64,000 nt of DNA, from assembly GCA_964518595.1 (NCBI GenBank), contig CAZFHA010000006.1:87504-151503 (forward strand), given 5' to 3'. Both the position numbers and the translations under genes were made by a program. This DNA comes from CAZFHA01 sp964518595 (lineage in GTDB: Bacteria; Bacillota; Clostridia; Saccharofermentanales; Saccharofermentanaceae). Each line of letters begins with the position of its first letter. Positions within the stretch are counted from its first letter, which is position 1. Shown piece after piece: positions 31,688 through 40,138 of the stretch. The notes under the pieces are model-generated. The model was not told the origin of the DNA. It did no database searches and saw only the letters and a list, made by a program, of their open reading frames with translations.

Positions 31688-33016
31688 CTAGTTAATACTT
31701 CTGCTTGAGGTACTCAGATTCGCCCAAAACCAGTCCGCTAAATCAGCTTCTACCGGAACCGGTTCGGAAATATCCTGCGTCTTATGAGCCACAGCCCACT
31801 CTTCCGTAGCCTGATTATAATACTCACAAATAAGTAATCGCTTCCCATCACGTTCCCGGCTATAAAGCAGAAACATCGCTCCATTTAGCTCTGACTCCAC
31901 ATGAGCATACTGCATTTCTGCCCCTATACGCTTGGCCAGCGCTCGTAATTCCCGACTTCGATTAAGCTTTGATATTCTTGTCCAATCCTCGGGAATAATC
32001 GTGGTTGCCTCCGGTTCAGATGGCTGGGATTCTGATGTTAAAGTAGCTAAGGTTTCTTCGATATTCTGATTATTCTGGTTCTCATTCTTCCCTGCAGCTA
32101 AGACCTGATCAGAAGTTAACCCACTTTGAGAAGAAGAAGTCTGGGGCGGCTGCAATAAAAACTGGTTAACCAAAAATCCTACCGCCAGTCCTGTAGCTAA
32201 AACACTTCCGGCTGCAATGCCAATTTTAACTGCAATATCGGCAAACGCTCCCGAAGAAGCACCGCCTGATGCTGAAGCACCACCGGAAGCAGCACCAGCC
32301 GCTACTCCAGCTGTTCCGGCTATAGCGCCACCTTTAAGGAGTAGAGATACCTGCTGCCACATATCACTTCCAACTGCAGGACGACAGATATTGCTGGCAT
32401 CAGAAATAAGAAAACGGCTCAGTACAGAAACCCCGGCCACACCATAAAAAGAAGCGCCTTGGCCTCTGAGCTGTAAAATGCTCTTCTTGAGAGCCGTGCG
32501 AGCCCGAGACAACTTAAGTCGAACTGCATTCGGGGTAATATTCATAGTCTGGGCAATCTCTTCCGTGGAAAGCTGATTATAATAGTATAAAAGGACTGCC
32601 ATTCTCTGCTCATCAGGTAGTTCAGAAATCACCTGACTCATCTGCCGAGCGGCTTCCTTATCATAAAGTACATCCTCTGGTAAGAACTCTTCACGATCTT
32701 CGGTTAATTCTTCACCGAATTCCTCTACAGGTGTATCGGAAAGACGATTGCGTTTACGCAAGGTATCAATACACTTGCCAAAAACAATACGATTCGCCCA
32801 AGCGACAAAAGAAATATTATTCTGAAGTCGGTCTATATTATTACGGATATCAATAAAAGTCTCTTGGACAATATCCTTAGCCTCATCATGGTCCTTCAAA
32901 TGTTTACAAGCAACATAAAATAGAGATTCCCACATGGCTAAATATAGCTGCTCAAAGGCCTGATCATCGCCCTTCTTTACTGCTTCAACTAAAGCCCCAA
33001 TCTCCTCATGCTTCAT
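31688..33016 (-). CDS. ECF-type sigma factor fused to a transmembrane helix and an extracytoplasmic domain
   Basis: 442 residues, more than twice the usual ECF length. Sigma region 2 spans about 20-88 ('DEAKDIVQETFIDI') and region 4 about 128-182 ('LSTEEIAQTMNITPNAVRL'). An Ala/Gly/Ser-rich hinge follows, then a single membrane helix (about 262-288) and an external part (about 290-442) of a Ser/Gln/Asn linker plus a small compact domain. The sigma domain would be held at the inner membrane face, so release by proteolysis or signalling through the external domain is plausible. This is an inference. No separate anti-sigma gene is adjacent. ATG 33016 is preferred over TTG 33058 (AAAGGA 12 nt upstream). 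Confidence 0.85.
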   Translation of the reverse strand: MKHEEIGALVEAVKKGDDQAFEQLYLAMWESLFYVACKHLKDHDEAKDIVQETFIDIRNNIDRLQNNISFVAWANRIVFGKCIDTLRKRNRLSDTPVEEFGEELTEDREEFLPEDVLYDKEAARQMSQVISELPDEQRMAVLLYYYNQLSTEEIAQTMNITPNAVRLKLSRARTALKKSILQLRGQGASFYGVAGVSVLSRFLISDASNICRPAVGSDMWQQVSLLLKGGAIAGTAGVAAGAASGGASASGGASSGAFADIAVKIGIAAGSVLATGLAVGFLVNQFLLQPPQTSSSQSGLTSDQVLAAGKNENQNNQNIEETLATLTSESQPSEPEATTIIPEDWTRISKLNRSRELRALAKRIGAEMQYAHVESELNGAMFLLYSRERDGKRLLICEYYNQATEEWAVAHKTQDISEPVPVEADLADWFWANLSTSSRSIN

Positions 33017-33107
33017 GAATGCCCGTATCCTTTCTGCTAAAAAAACTTTCGTGCTCAAAAGAAATCTTCCACACTCAAAACAGAGGGTAAAAGTTCTTCA
33101 CTCTGGT

Positions 33108-33136
33108 ATAGTATCAGTTTTTGGTGAATTCGTAAA
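33108..33136 (-). promoter_or_regulatory. Candidate promoter of the tethered sigma factor
   Basis: On the minus strand TTTACG (33136-33131), 17 bp, TACTAT (33113-33108) with an extended -10 TG. The direct repeat GTGAATTC occurs twice just upstream (near 33124 and 33149) and might be an autoregulatory element. The rest of 33017-33357 shows no gene. Confidence 0.4.
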
Positions 33137-33357
33137 TTTGTTTTAAGTGAATTCTAAGCATAATTATAGCTAAAACTCACGAAAAACCTTTCATTTCATC
33201 AAAACTTTACAGTTTGGAGACATTTAACCTAAACATCTGCCTAAAGAAAAAGCCCACAGATAGAAACCTTCCAGGGCAATACTCTCACCGTTCTATATGC
33301 TAAGATATTATATAGTAGTTCTCTTAATAAATAAAGCAAAGATATAGGGGGCAGAGC

Positions 33358-34728
33358 GTGGAAAACTTTGACTTATACGACATTTATGAACAGATCAGCA
33401 TTACAGGAGCAGAGAGCCTTCGTCAGGAGGGCAAAGCCGCCCGCAAAGGATTTCCCTTAGAGCGCCACAGGGAGTTTGTGCCCTTAAACAGAGATCCGGT
33501 TCAAATTATCGAAGCACAAAATCAGGGACGCATCAGTGAACTTATTCCGCTACGACAGGAACGCCTATCCCAGTCTGCCTTTAGTTTTTTTCGAGGTACA
33601 GCCAAATTAATGGCGCAAGATTTGCAGAAGCAGCCCTCTACGGGAGTCCACGTAGTTATCTGTGGTGACGCTCATATTAATAATTTCGGCTTTTATGCCT
33701 CACCTGAAAGAAGGTTGGTTTTTGACTTAAACGATTTTGACGAAGCTGCTCCGGGGCCATGGGAATGGGATCTAAAGCGCCTTCTTACCAGCATTCTTCT
33801 TCAAGGCGAAGAAGCCGGATTCTCACTTAGAGACACAGAGGCCGCTGCTATGGAAACTGCTCATGTTTACCGTGGGCGATTGCGTTGCCTGCTTAAGCAA
33901 ACGCCTTTAGAGCGGTTTTTCGATAGTGTGGATGAAGAACAATTGAAAACCTTTCTACACGATGAGGCACATGCAGAGTTTTCTCAGATAGCCAAAAAGG
34001 CAAAAAAGCAGACCTCTGACCGCGCCTTAGAAAAACTTACCCAAGTGGATGCTTTAGGACGGCGGCGTTTCATCGAAAATCCACCGATCCTCACCCATGT
34101 TAACCGGGACATGATGTCAACAGTGGAAGGTTATCTCGATGCTTATCGGCAAACGGTTCGCCCTGATGTTGCTCTTTTGCTCTCTCAGGGTACCCTCACG
34201 GATATCGCCCGTCGGGTTGTGGGAGTGGGTAGTGTGGGAACGCACTGCTATGTAGCGGTCTTAAGTTTTCCTGATGGCTCCAGACTAATTCTTCAGATTA
34301 AAGAAGCTAATCCCTCGGTAATTTCTCAGGCTTGTCACCCAAACAAAACTACACCGCAGCTTTTGCCGGAAGGTTCAAGTCAAGGCTACCGGGTAGTCGC
34401 TTGTCAACAAGTCTTACAGGCCTTTTCAGATCCTTTTCTAGGCTACTTTTCGGTGGGAGATAAGGAATTTTATGTCCGTCAGTACCGCGATATGAAAGGT
34501 TCTATTGAATGGGGAAAACTATCCTATCCGAACTTCGCCAATTTTGTTACCAGTTGCGGAGTGCTCTTAGCCAGAGCCCACAGCCAGAGCCCCAATGCCT
34601 ATTGGCTGCAAGGTTATTTAGGCAATAAAGAGAGCTTTAATCAGGCAATTGTAGATTGGTGTAAGCGCTATACCCAGCAGGTGCAGGAAGATTATCATTA
34701 CTATAAGCGTTTTGTGCAATCAAAGTGA
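33358..34728 (+). CDS. DUF2252-family protein
   Basis: 456 residues, the full length of the DUF2252 family, which has a kinase-like fold but no settled function. Signature stretches are 'FFRGTAKLMAQDL', 'VICGDAHINNFGFYASPE' (an HxDxxxxN-like catalytic loop) and 'FDLNDFDEAAPGPWEWDLKRL' (DFD loop). 'RRVVGVGSVGTHCYV' and 'QYRDMKGS' also fit. Start is GTG 33358, 7 nt after AGGGGG. It reads away from the sigma factor, and its partners are unknown. Confidence 0.88.
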   Translation: MENFDLYDIYEQISITGAESLRQEGKAARKGFPLERHREFVPLNRDPVQIIEAQNQGRISELIPLRQERLSQSAFSFFRGTAKLMAQDLQKQPSTGVHVVICGDAHINNFGFYASPERRLVFDLNDFDEAAPGPWEWDLKRLLTSILLQGEEAGFSLRDTEAAAMETAHVYRGRLRCLLKQTPLERFFDSVDEEQLKTFLHDEAHAEFSQIAKKAKKQTSDRALEKLTQVDALGRRRFIENPPILTHVNRDMMSTVEGYLDAYRQTVRPDVALLLSQGTLTDIARRVVGVGSVGTHCYVAVLSFPDGSRLILQIKEANPSVISQACHPNKTTPQLLPEGSSQGYRVVACQQVLQAFSDPFLGYFSVGDKEFYVRQYRDMKGSIEWGKLSYPNFANFVTSCGVLLARAHSQSPNAYWLQGYLGNKESFNQAIVDWCKRYTQQVQEDYHYYKRFVQSK

Positions 34729-34798
34729 AACTTTTTTACTTGACGCTGGCGGAGTATTTTCGTTATGCTTAGGAGAATTATTCTAAGGAGGCAGATTC

Positions 34799-37159
34799 AT
34801 GGGGTTTAATAAAGTCAAAGGAATCTTAAGTGCAATACTTATTTCAACTATAATCATTAGTTTTTTACCCACATCCAGAATTCAAGCTGCAACCGCCAAT
34901 ACCGAATTCATGGTTCCCCCACCAGATACCAATCAGGACATTTCTACGCGTTTTGTTAGTGCAGGTAGTTCCTACATTGACACGGTACTACCACAAGTGG
35001 TAGTAATCACCAATAATGCCACGAATCAAGCCGGCGCTCTTTGGACTCGTGGTAAGGTAGATCTGAGAAACCCTTTTGAATATCGTTCCTATTTATATTG
35101 GGGTCGGTCTGTATCTCGCGCTATGGGGTCAGCCGGGTCGCAAGTTGGTGGTGATGGTATGACTTTCACCATCCAGAATGATCCTCGCGGTACATCTGCT
35201 GTTGGTGGAAACGGGGGGGCTCTTGGCGCCTATAACCGTTCTCCTGTGGCAGGCGTTGCTAATGCCATTTCTTTCGAAGTTGATCCCTACATTAATGGCG
35301 GTGGCGGAGACTATGATGCTGGAATGTCGATTAACACTGGCAATATCAATGCTTCACGCCACTTTGCATTTATAAAACCCACCGATCCTATCGGGCAGGC
35401 CAAACATTTTTCCTTGCGTAGCTTTAACGATATTAGTTTTCCTGATTCCCAATGGGTACCCTTCATCGCGGACTGGTTTCCTCAGGATGATGGCTCCGGC
35501 CGACTGGTTATTACTGTAAACGGCGTGGAAGTATCCTATACCATTGCCAACTACAATTCATATTTTGGCGGGAATTTCGCCCACTTAGGCTACACCGGTG
35601 CCACCGGAACGGCTTCCGCACTCCAAGCCGTAGCCATTGAAAACTTACCAACACTGTCTTATACCCTTAGTTTTAATGGTAACGGTGGCGATGCCAGTGC
35701 TATCACGGCTCAGACCATTGACGAAGGCGCTTTAGCTACCGAGCCAGCTTTTCCAACTCGTCCAGGCTTTAGCTTTGCCGGGTGGAACACTGCCTCAGAT
35801 GGAAGTGGCGATATCTGGAATTTTTCTACTTCTACCATGCCTCAAGGCAATCTTACCCTCTTTGCACAATGGACAAATACACCTTTTACCCTGTCTTTTG
35901 ATACCAATAACGGTAGTACTGCTCCTGCCAATCAACAACTTTTCTATGGCGATGCTGCCACAGAACCTACTGCTCCTACCAAAACCGGCTACACTTTCAA
36001 AACTTGGAACACGGCTGCCAATGGTAGCGGACAGACTTGGAATTTCACTACCTCTCGCATGCCTGGCCAGGACACTACCCTCTATGCCCAGTATGAGCAA
36101 AATCTCTACACTCTAAGCTTCGATGGAAATGGTGCTACCAGTACCACGCCCCCTGCACAGCAATTGACTTATGATAGTCTAGCTACGGCACCAGAAGATC
36201 CAATCCGTCAGGGGCACCAATTCTTAGGTTGGAATGAGACTCTGAACGGAACCGGTAATACATGGGACTTTGGCACATCTAGAATGCCGGATCGTGCAGT
36301 AACCCTCTTCGCTCAGTGGCAAAAGAATGCCTATACTGTAACCTTTGAAAGTAATAGCGGATCAACGGTACCTGACCAGACAGTCTTGTTTGATAATTTT
36401 ATTCTCAAGCCAACCTCCCCCAACCGCAGCGGCTATCAATTTTCTGGTTGGTATGCTGACAAAGAATTAACCAGCCTTTGGGATTTTACCGGAAGTGCTG
36501 TAGTAGCTGATATGACTCTTTACGCCAAGTGGATTGATGAAGCTATCCTACCTAACATCACTGTGCCAACCTTTACCGAAATAAAAGTTGGTGGCAGCTT
36601 TGATCCTAAGAGTAATCTCAAGGCAAGCTCAGCCTCTGGACAAGATTTAACCAGCCAAGTAACCATCCAAGGAAGCTTTGATACAAAGAAACCGGGGATC
36701 TATCTCATTCGTTATGATGTAAAAGACGCCCAAGGTAATAGTGCTCAAGCCACCCAGGTTTTACTCGTAAATGATGGTAACTATGTTCGTGAAAATAATA
36801 CTATCATTTACGCTACAGACTTCACGATTCCCCTTTCCGAGGCTAAGCTGTCAGATGCCCAAATGATTCAAAAAGCTAACGTTCTGGTCTTTGATCTTGA
36901 AAGTAATAGTTATGTAAGTAATCCTCAACTTACCCTAGACCGATCGAAGTATCAAGTGAAGGTGGGGAAATATCCGGTAACCTTTACGTCCAATCCCTCA
37001 CGAACCATTACTGTCACAGTTACCGGTGCTGTACTGCCAGCCAAAACAGGCGAGGCCAGCCAAGCTGTGTCTCTGGTGGCGGCTCTACTACTGGGTGGTA
37101 TGGCAGTTACCGCAGGCCTGATATTCCTTCGCCGTAAAGGTAATACCTCAACCTTGTAA
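34799..37159 (+). CDS. LPxTG-type adhesin: L-type lectin plus four Listeria-Bacteroides repeats
   Basis: 786 residues. Signal peptide (about 1-31), then an L-type (legume-like) lectin domain (about 35-285: 'GGDGMTFTIQND', 'ISFEVDPYINGG', 'HFAFIKP'). Four Listeria-Bacteroides (InlB B) repeats of about 72 residues follow, each ending 'TLFAQW' or 'TLYAKW'. A bacterial Ig-like domain follows ('KPGIYLIRYDVKDAQGN'). The C-terminus has 'LPAKTGE', a hydrophobic helix and a basic tail, a sortase substrate. It is expected on the cell wall, binding glycans. Start ATG 34799 after AAGGAGG. No sortase gene is in the window. Confidence 0.88.
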   Translation: MGFNKVKGILSAILISTIIISFLPTSRIQAATANTEFMVPPPDTNQDISTRFVSAGSSYIDTVLPQVVVITNNATNQAGALWTRGKVDLRNPFEYRSYLYWGRSVSRAMGSAGSQVGGDGMTFTIQNDPRGTSAVGGNGGALGAYNRSPVAGVANAISFEVDPYINGGGGDYDAGMSINTGNINASRHFAFIKPTDPIGQAKHFSLRSFNDISFPDSQWVPFIADWFPQDDGSGRLVITVNGVEVSYTIANYNSYFGGNFAHLGYTGATGTASALQAVAIENLPTLSYTLSFNGNGGDASAITAQTIDEGALATEPAFPTRPGFSFAGWNTASDGSGDIWNFSTSTMPQGNLTLFAQWTNTPFTLSFDTNNGSTAPANQQLFYGDAATEPTAPTKTGYTFKTWNTAANGSGQTWNFTTSRMPGQDTTLYAQYEQNLYTLSFDGNGATSTTPPAQQLTYDSLATAPEDPIRQGHQFLGWNETLNGTGNTWDFGTSRMPDRAVTLFAQWQKNAYTVTFESNSGSTVPDQTVLFDNFILKPTSPNRSGYQFSGWYADKELTSLWDFTGSAVVADMTLYAKWIDEAILPNITVPTFTEIKVGGSFDPKSNLKASSASGQDLTSQVTIQGSFDTKKPGIYLIRYDVKDAQGNSAQATQVLLVNDGNYVRENNTIIYATDFTIPLSEAKLSDAQMIQKANVLVFDLESNSYVSNPQLTLDRSKYQVKVGKYPVTFTSNPSRTITVTVTGAVLPAKTGEASQAVSLVAALLLGGMAVTAGLIFLRRKGNTSTL

Positions 37160-37195
37160 CTTGTAACGGTTCTAATCATCTTTTGTTTTATATTT

Positions 37196-37250
37196 AAAGT
37201 GCACCACAAATGTTGGATACTACTAACACTTGGAGGTGCACTTTTTCATG
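37196..37250 (+). terminator. Terminator after the L-lectin adhesin
   Basis: A perfect 10-bp stem (37196-37205 with 37235-37244), a loop with weaker inner pairing, and a T-run. The 37251-37395 stretch after it is locally GC-rich and has no convincing gene. Confidence 0.8.
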
Positions 37251-37395
37251 GCAAAACTTCTCAAAGCAGCTTGTATTCCGTGGACACCGCCTCCGCCTCA
37301 AACCAAATCCTTGGCTCGCGCGAGATTGTCCACACCCAAAAAGAAATTATCGTATGTCTTCATCTTCCTATCTCCTCGTCATCCTTTTAGTCGAA

Positions 37396-37641
37396 TCAGA
37401 TAACCATCTCTTTCCAAGCGGGTAGCTTCTTCATCATAGTTTTAGCCGCATCTTTGGCAACAGCCTGATCTAGACCTTGCGTTTTAACCATAAAATTGGT
37501 TAGACTCAGCAATTTTTCATCGTAGGACTGCATCGTTCCGTCCTCACGTGCGCAAAATTTGCAGTAATCTTTACTAGTGTCACTCATAGCAAAGTCTTTA
37601 GCTTCTTTCATAGGCATTCCGCAGGCAATACATGTTTTCAT
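37396..37641 (-). CDS. Small zinc-ribbon domain protein
   Basis: 81 residues. C-x2-C at the N-terminus ('CIACGMPM') and a second pair in 'YCKFCARED' make a putative treble-cleft zinc ribbon. The C-terminal helical part (about 45-81) ends 'MMKKLPAWKEM'. It matches a small uncharacterised family often encoded next to TetR or MerR regulators. It lies 22 bp after the TetR gene, probably in its operon. Confidence 0.75.
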   Translation of the reverse strand: MKTCIACGMPMKEAKDFAMSDTSKDYCKFCAREDGTMQSYDEKLLSLTNFMVKTQGLDQAVAKDAAKTMMKKLPAWKEMVI

Positions 37642-37663
37642 AAATTTAATCTCCTCGTCTCTT

Positions 37664-38248
37664 CTATTGTTTGATCAAATCAAAATAATTTTGGATTAAC
37701 TCACTTCCAAGAGCTTTAATAACCGATCCCTCTGGAGTAAATAGTGTTTGATTGGTCAAGTAGTAGTGCAAGATACCTAACCACGTATTGAATAGAAAAG
37801 CATTAGGTAAATCTTTAATAATTCCCTTATCCTTCTCAAGGTCAAGTACTTTACTTAGGTGAAAAGCAACGGTGGATTGAATGATAATGAGCGTATTCTG
37901 AGCCAGTGGCGGCAAAATATTTCGCTCCGTTATCAACCTTGTATAGAGCGATTCATGGGCAGCAATTGCTCTTAGGTGGGCATCAAGTACATCCAGAATG
38001 CTTGCACTCGTTTCTGTCAAATTATGCAGGCTTGTACACAGCTCCTCTCCCAAACTTTCAATAACACACAAAAGTAAATCTTCCCGAGTAGGAAAGTGAA
38101 CAAAAATAGTCCCGTGAGAAACTTCTGCGGCCTTGGCAATTTCATTTGTAGTTGTACAAAAGCCTTGTAATGCATAGAGTGCGAAGGCCGCTTGCACAAT
38201 TCTATTTCTGGTTTCTTCTTTCTGACGTTGGCGTTTAGACATCTGCAA
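37664..38248 (-). CDS. TetR-family transcriptional regulator
   Basis: 194 residues. The N-terminal TetR helix-turn-helix (about 9-55) contains 'TTNEIAKAAEVSHGTIFVHF'. The C-terminal ligand/dimer domain has no recognised subfamily marks. Start TTG 38248 is 9 nt after GGAG. ATG 38242 is possible but its SD spacing is 15 nt. A 16-bp palindrome about 20 bp upstream is its likely operator, consistent with autorepression of this regulator and the zinc-ribbon gene. Confidence 0.88.
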   Translation of the reverse strand: MQMSKRQRQKEETRNRIVQAAFALYALQGFCTTTNEIAKAAEVSHGTIFVHFPTREDLLLCVIESLGEELCTSLHNLTETSASILDVLDAHLRAIAAHESLYTRLITERNILPPLAQNTLIIIQSTVAFHLSKVLDLEKDKGIIKDLPNAFLFNTWLGILHYYLTNQTLFTPEGSVIKALGSELIQNYFDLIKQ

Positions 38249-38262
38249 TTTAACTGACTCCT

Positions 38263-38285
38263 AACTCAATGAGTTTTAACTCATT
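38263..38285 (-). promoter_or_regulatory. Candidate TetR operator (overlapping palindromes)
   Basis: AACTCA-A-TGAGTT (38263-38275) overlaps ATGAGTT-TT-AACTCAT (38269-38284). AACTCA is thus repeated every 15 bp. The size and position match TetR-family operators. Confidence 0.6.
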
Positions 38286-38330
38286 ATAAATCCGGGGAAT
38301 CACTCTTGTCAATAGAATCAATTGGATCAC

Positions 38331-38358
38331 TTATTATTGGACACAAATGTAGTATAAT
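38331..38358 (+). promoter_or_regulatory. Candidate promoter for the DUF5104-like/two-component cluster
   Basis: Perfect TATAAT at 38353-38358 with a weak TTATTA -35 (16-bp spacer), about 68 nt before the start. It lies close to the TetR operator. Confidence 0.4.
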
Positions 38359-38426
38359 AGGCCTTTATATTGCTTGGTCTTGGCGGATCGCCAATTATTT
38401 TGGATAGGTATAATGGAGAAGTGAGA

Positions 38427-39449
38427 ATGATAATGAGAAAAATGATTAGACTGTTTAGCTGTTTTCTGGCTTTACTTATACTTTCGGGGTGTAGCTTCAT
38501 TCCTAGTCGTTTGGGAAGGCTCACTTCCGAGATGAAAGAGATGAAGTCCTGGAACATGACGACTTCCGAGCAAATTCTAGAGTGTTTAAGCTCCACGGAT
38601 GAGAATGCTTTTAAGGAATTGTTCTGCCCTAAAACCTTAGCCCTGTCTGATACGGATCGGCAGATCGCAGAGAGTTTTGAGTTTTTCAAGGGCAAGGTTG
38701 TCTCCTTTGATGATTATGTATCTGGACCTGAGAGTACTTCGTACTCGTATGGGCAAATTATCTTGCAAGAACGTGCCTGGGATATCAGCAATGTTGTTAC
38801 GGACGCGGGCCAGACCTATGAAATACATGTGCAAACCTATTTGGTTTGCGATGAAGATAAAGAGCGGGAAGGGTTGGGACAAATTACTATATCCTGTATT
38901 ACCGATAAGAATGATAAAAAAGAAATGACAATTGGCTATGGCTGGCCGCTACATTACGATGAGGGACGCGATTGGGCAGCCCTGATTGTGAGAGCTTTGG
39001 ATAGCCGTGATGCGCTTCAATTAAATTTTCGATTTTGCGATCAAATTCGTGAAGAGGAGACCATAGATCAAGAAGTTCAGGCTTGCTTGGACTTTATAGA
39101 AGGTCGTGTGACCTTTGGGAAAGCTGGGAAAATAAATGGGCATCAAGTGGTTGATTTAAATCATAGTTATTCTACTACTGTGATAGATAAAGAAATCGTG
39201 GAGAACAGTATCCCAACGCAGACATACATAGCCGTGAAGATGACCAACATTGAAATGGACAATGGTAAGATCTATCAGGCAGAGTATTATGGTTGCTTGT
39301 TGGATGTGAATGATAGAGATACTAAGGGTGTGTGGGCATTGACAGTCTCAGACGAAGAGGGGAATTCGCGGACAATTGGGCATATAGAAGGAGTATCGCA
39401 TTCGAAACACTACAATAGGAAGTCAAGCGAAGGAAAAGCATATAATTAA
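38427..39449 (+). CDS. Lipoprotein with two DUF5104-like domains
   Basis: 340 residues from ATG 38427 (GGAG 8 nt upstream). Lipobox 'ILSGC' near residue 20. Two tandem related domains follow. The first has 'QILECLSSTDENAFKELFC' then 'FEFFKGKVVSFDDY'. The second has 'VRALDSRDALQLNFRFC' then 'CLDFIEGRVTFGKAG'. They resemble the DUF5104 lipoprotein family of Clostridia, whose function is unknown. Its stop overlaps the response-regulator start (TAATG), so it is the first gene of a lipoprotein-regulator-kinase operon and may act as an external sensor or auxiliary subunit. That role is inferred. Confidence 0.7.
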   Translation: MIMRKMIRLFSCFLALLILSGCSFIPSRLGRLTSEMKEMKSWNMTTSEQILECLSSTDENAFKELFCPKTLALSDTDRQIAESFEFFKGKVVSFDDYVSGPESTSYSYGQIILQERAWDISNVVTDAGQTYEIHVQTYLVCDEDKEREGLGQITISCITDKNDKKEMTIGYGWPLHYDEGRDWAALIVRALDSRDALQLNFRFCDQIREEETIDQEVQACLDFIEGRVTFGKAGKINGHQVVDLNHSYSTTVIDKEIVENSIPTQTYIAVKMTNIEMDNGKIYQAEYYGCLLDVNDRDTKGVWALTVSDEEGNSRTIGHIEGVSHSKHYNRKSSEGKAYN

Positions 39450-40138
39450 TGAATAGAGTAAAAGTCCTAATATGCGATGATTCCCAAGCAACGCATGAAG
39501 CCATGTCTGCCTATCTTAAGACCGAGGAGATGGATTTTGTGTCGGTCTACGACGGTGAAGCCGCTTTACATGCATTTCAAAAGGAAAATTTTGACATTAT
39601 TATTTTAGATATTATGATGCCGAAGATTTTTGGCACGGATGTGTGTAAAGAAATTCGCAAATCCTCCGATGTTCCTATTATTCTGCTAACTGCCAAAGGC
39701 GAAGAAATAGACCGGATTATCGGACTTGAAATTGGAGCTGATGATTACATCGTAAAGCCCTTTTCACCGCGGGAGATTATTTTAAGAATCAAAACCATCT
39801 TAAGAAGAACTCATGCCACAGCTGAAAAGCAAGAAACCCGACTCACCTTTCAAGATTTTGTGGTTGATATTGGAAAGTACGAAGTTTTCATAAAGAATCA
39901 AAAGATTGATCTGACACCCAAAGAAACGGAAATCTTATTTTTTCTTGCGAAAAATAGTGGAACTGTGTTTTCAAGAGAACAGCTTCTTGACCATATTTGG
40001 GGGTATGACTATTTTGGCGACACTCGTGCGGTAGACACACAGATAAAGCGTTTAAGAAAGAAACTACCGTTGGAGGATCTAACCTTTGAAATTAAGTCAA
40101 TCTATGGCGTTGGTTATAAATTTGAGGTTTTGACATGA
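39449..40138 (+). CDS. OmpR/PhoB-family response regulator
   Basis: 229 residues. Receiver with acidic D10/D11, phosphorylation site D54 in 'ILDIMMP', and switch residues in 'LLTAKGEE' and 'YIVKPFSP'. Winged-helix output (about 130-229) with 'LTPKETEILFFL' and 'VDTQIKRLRKKL'. It overlaps its neighbours on both sides by 1 and 4 bp, indicating tight coupling. Likely target: the direct repeats at 41384-41421 upstream of the esterase gene. Confidence 0.93.
   Translation: MNRVKVLICDDSQATHEAMSAYLKTEEMDFVSVYDGEAALHAFQKENFDIIILDIMMPKIFGTDVCKEIRKSSDVPIILLTAKGEEIDRIIGLEIGADDYIVKPFSPREIILRIKTILRRTHATAEKQETRLTFQDFVVDIGKYEVFIKNQKIDLTPKETEILFFLAKNSGTVFSREQLLDHIWGYDYFGDTRAVDTQIKRLRKKLPLEDLTFEIKSIYGVGYKFEVLT

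Noticed and set aside
37248..37404. 51-codon frame after the adhesin terminator (MAKLLKAACIPW...)
   Set aside because: Its apparent SD is part of the terminator stem, the composition is Pro-rich and odd, and no family fits.
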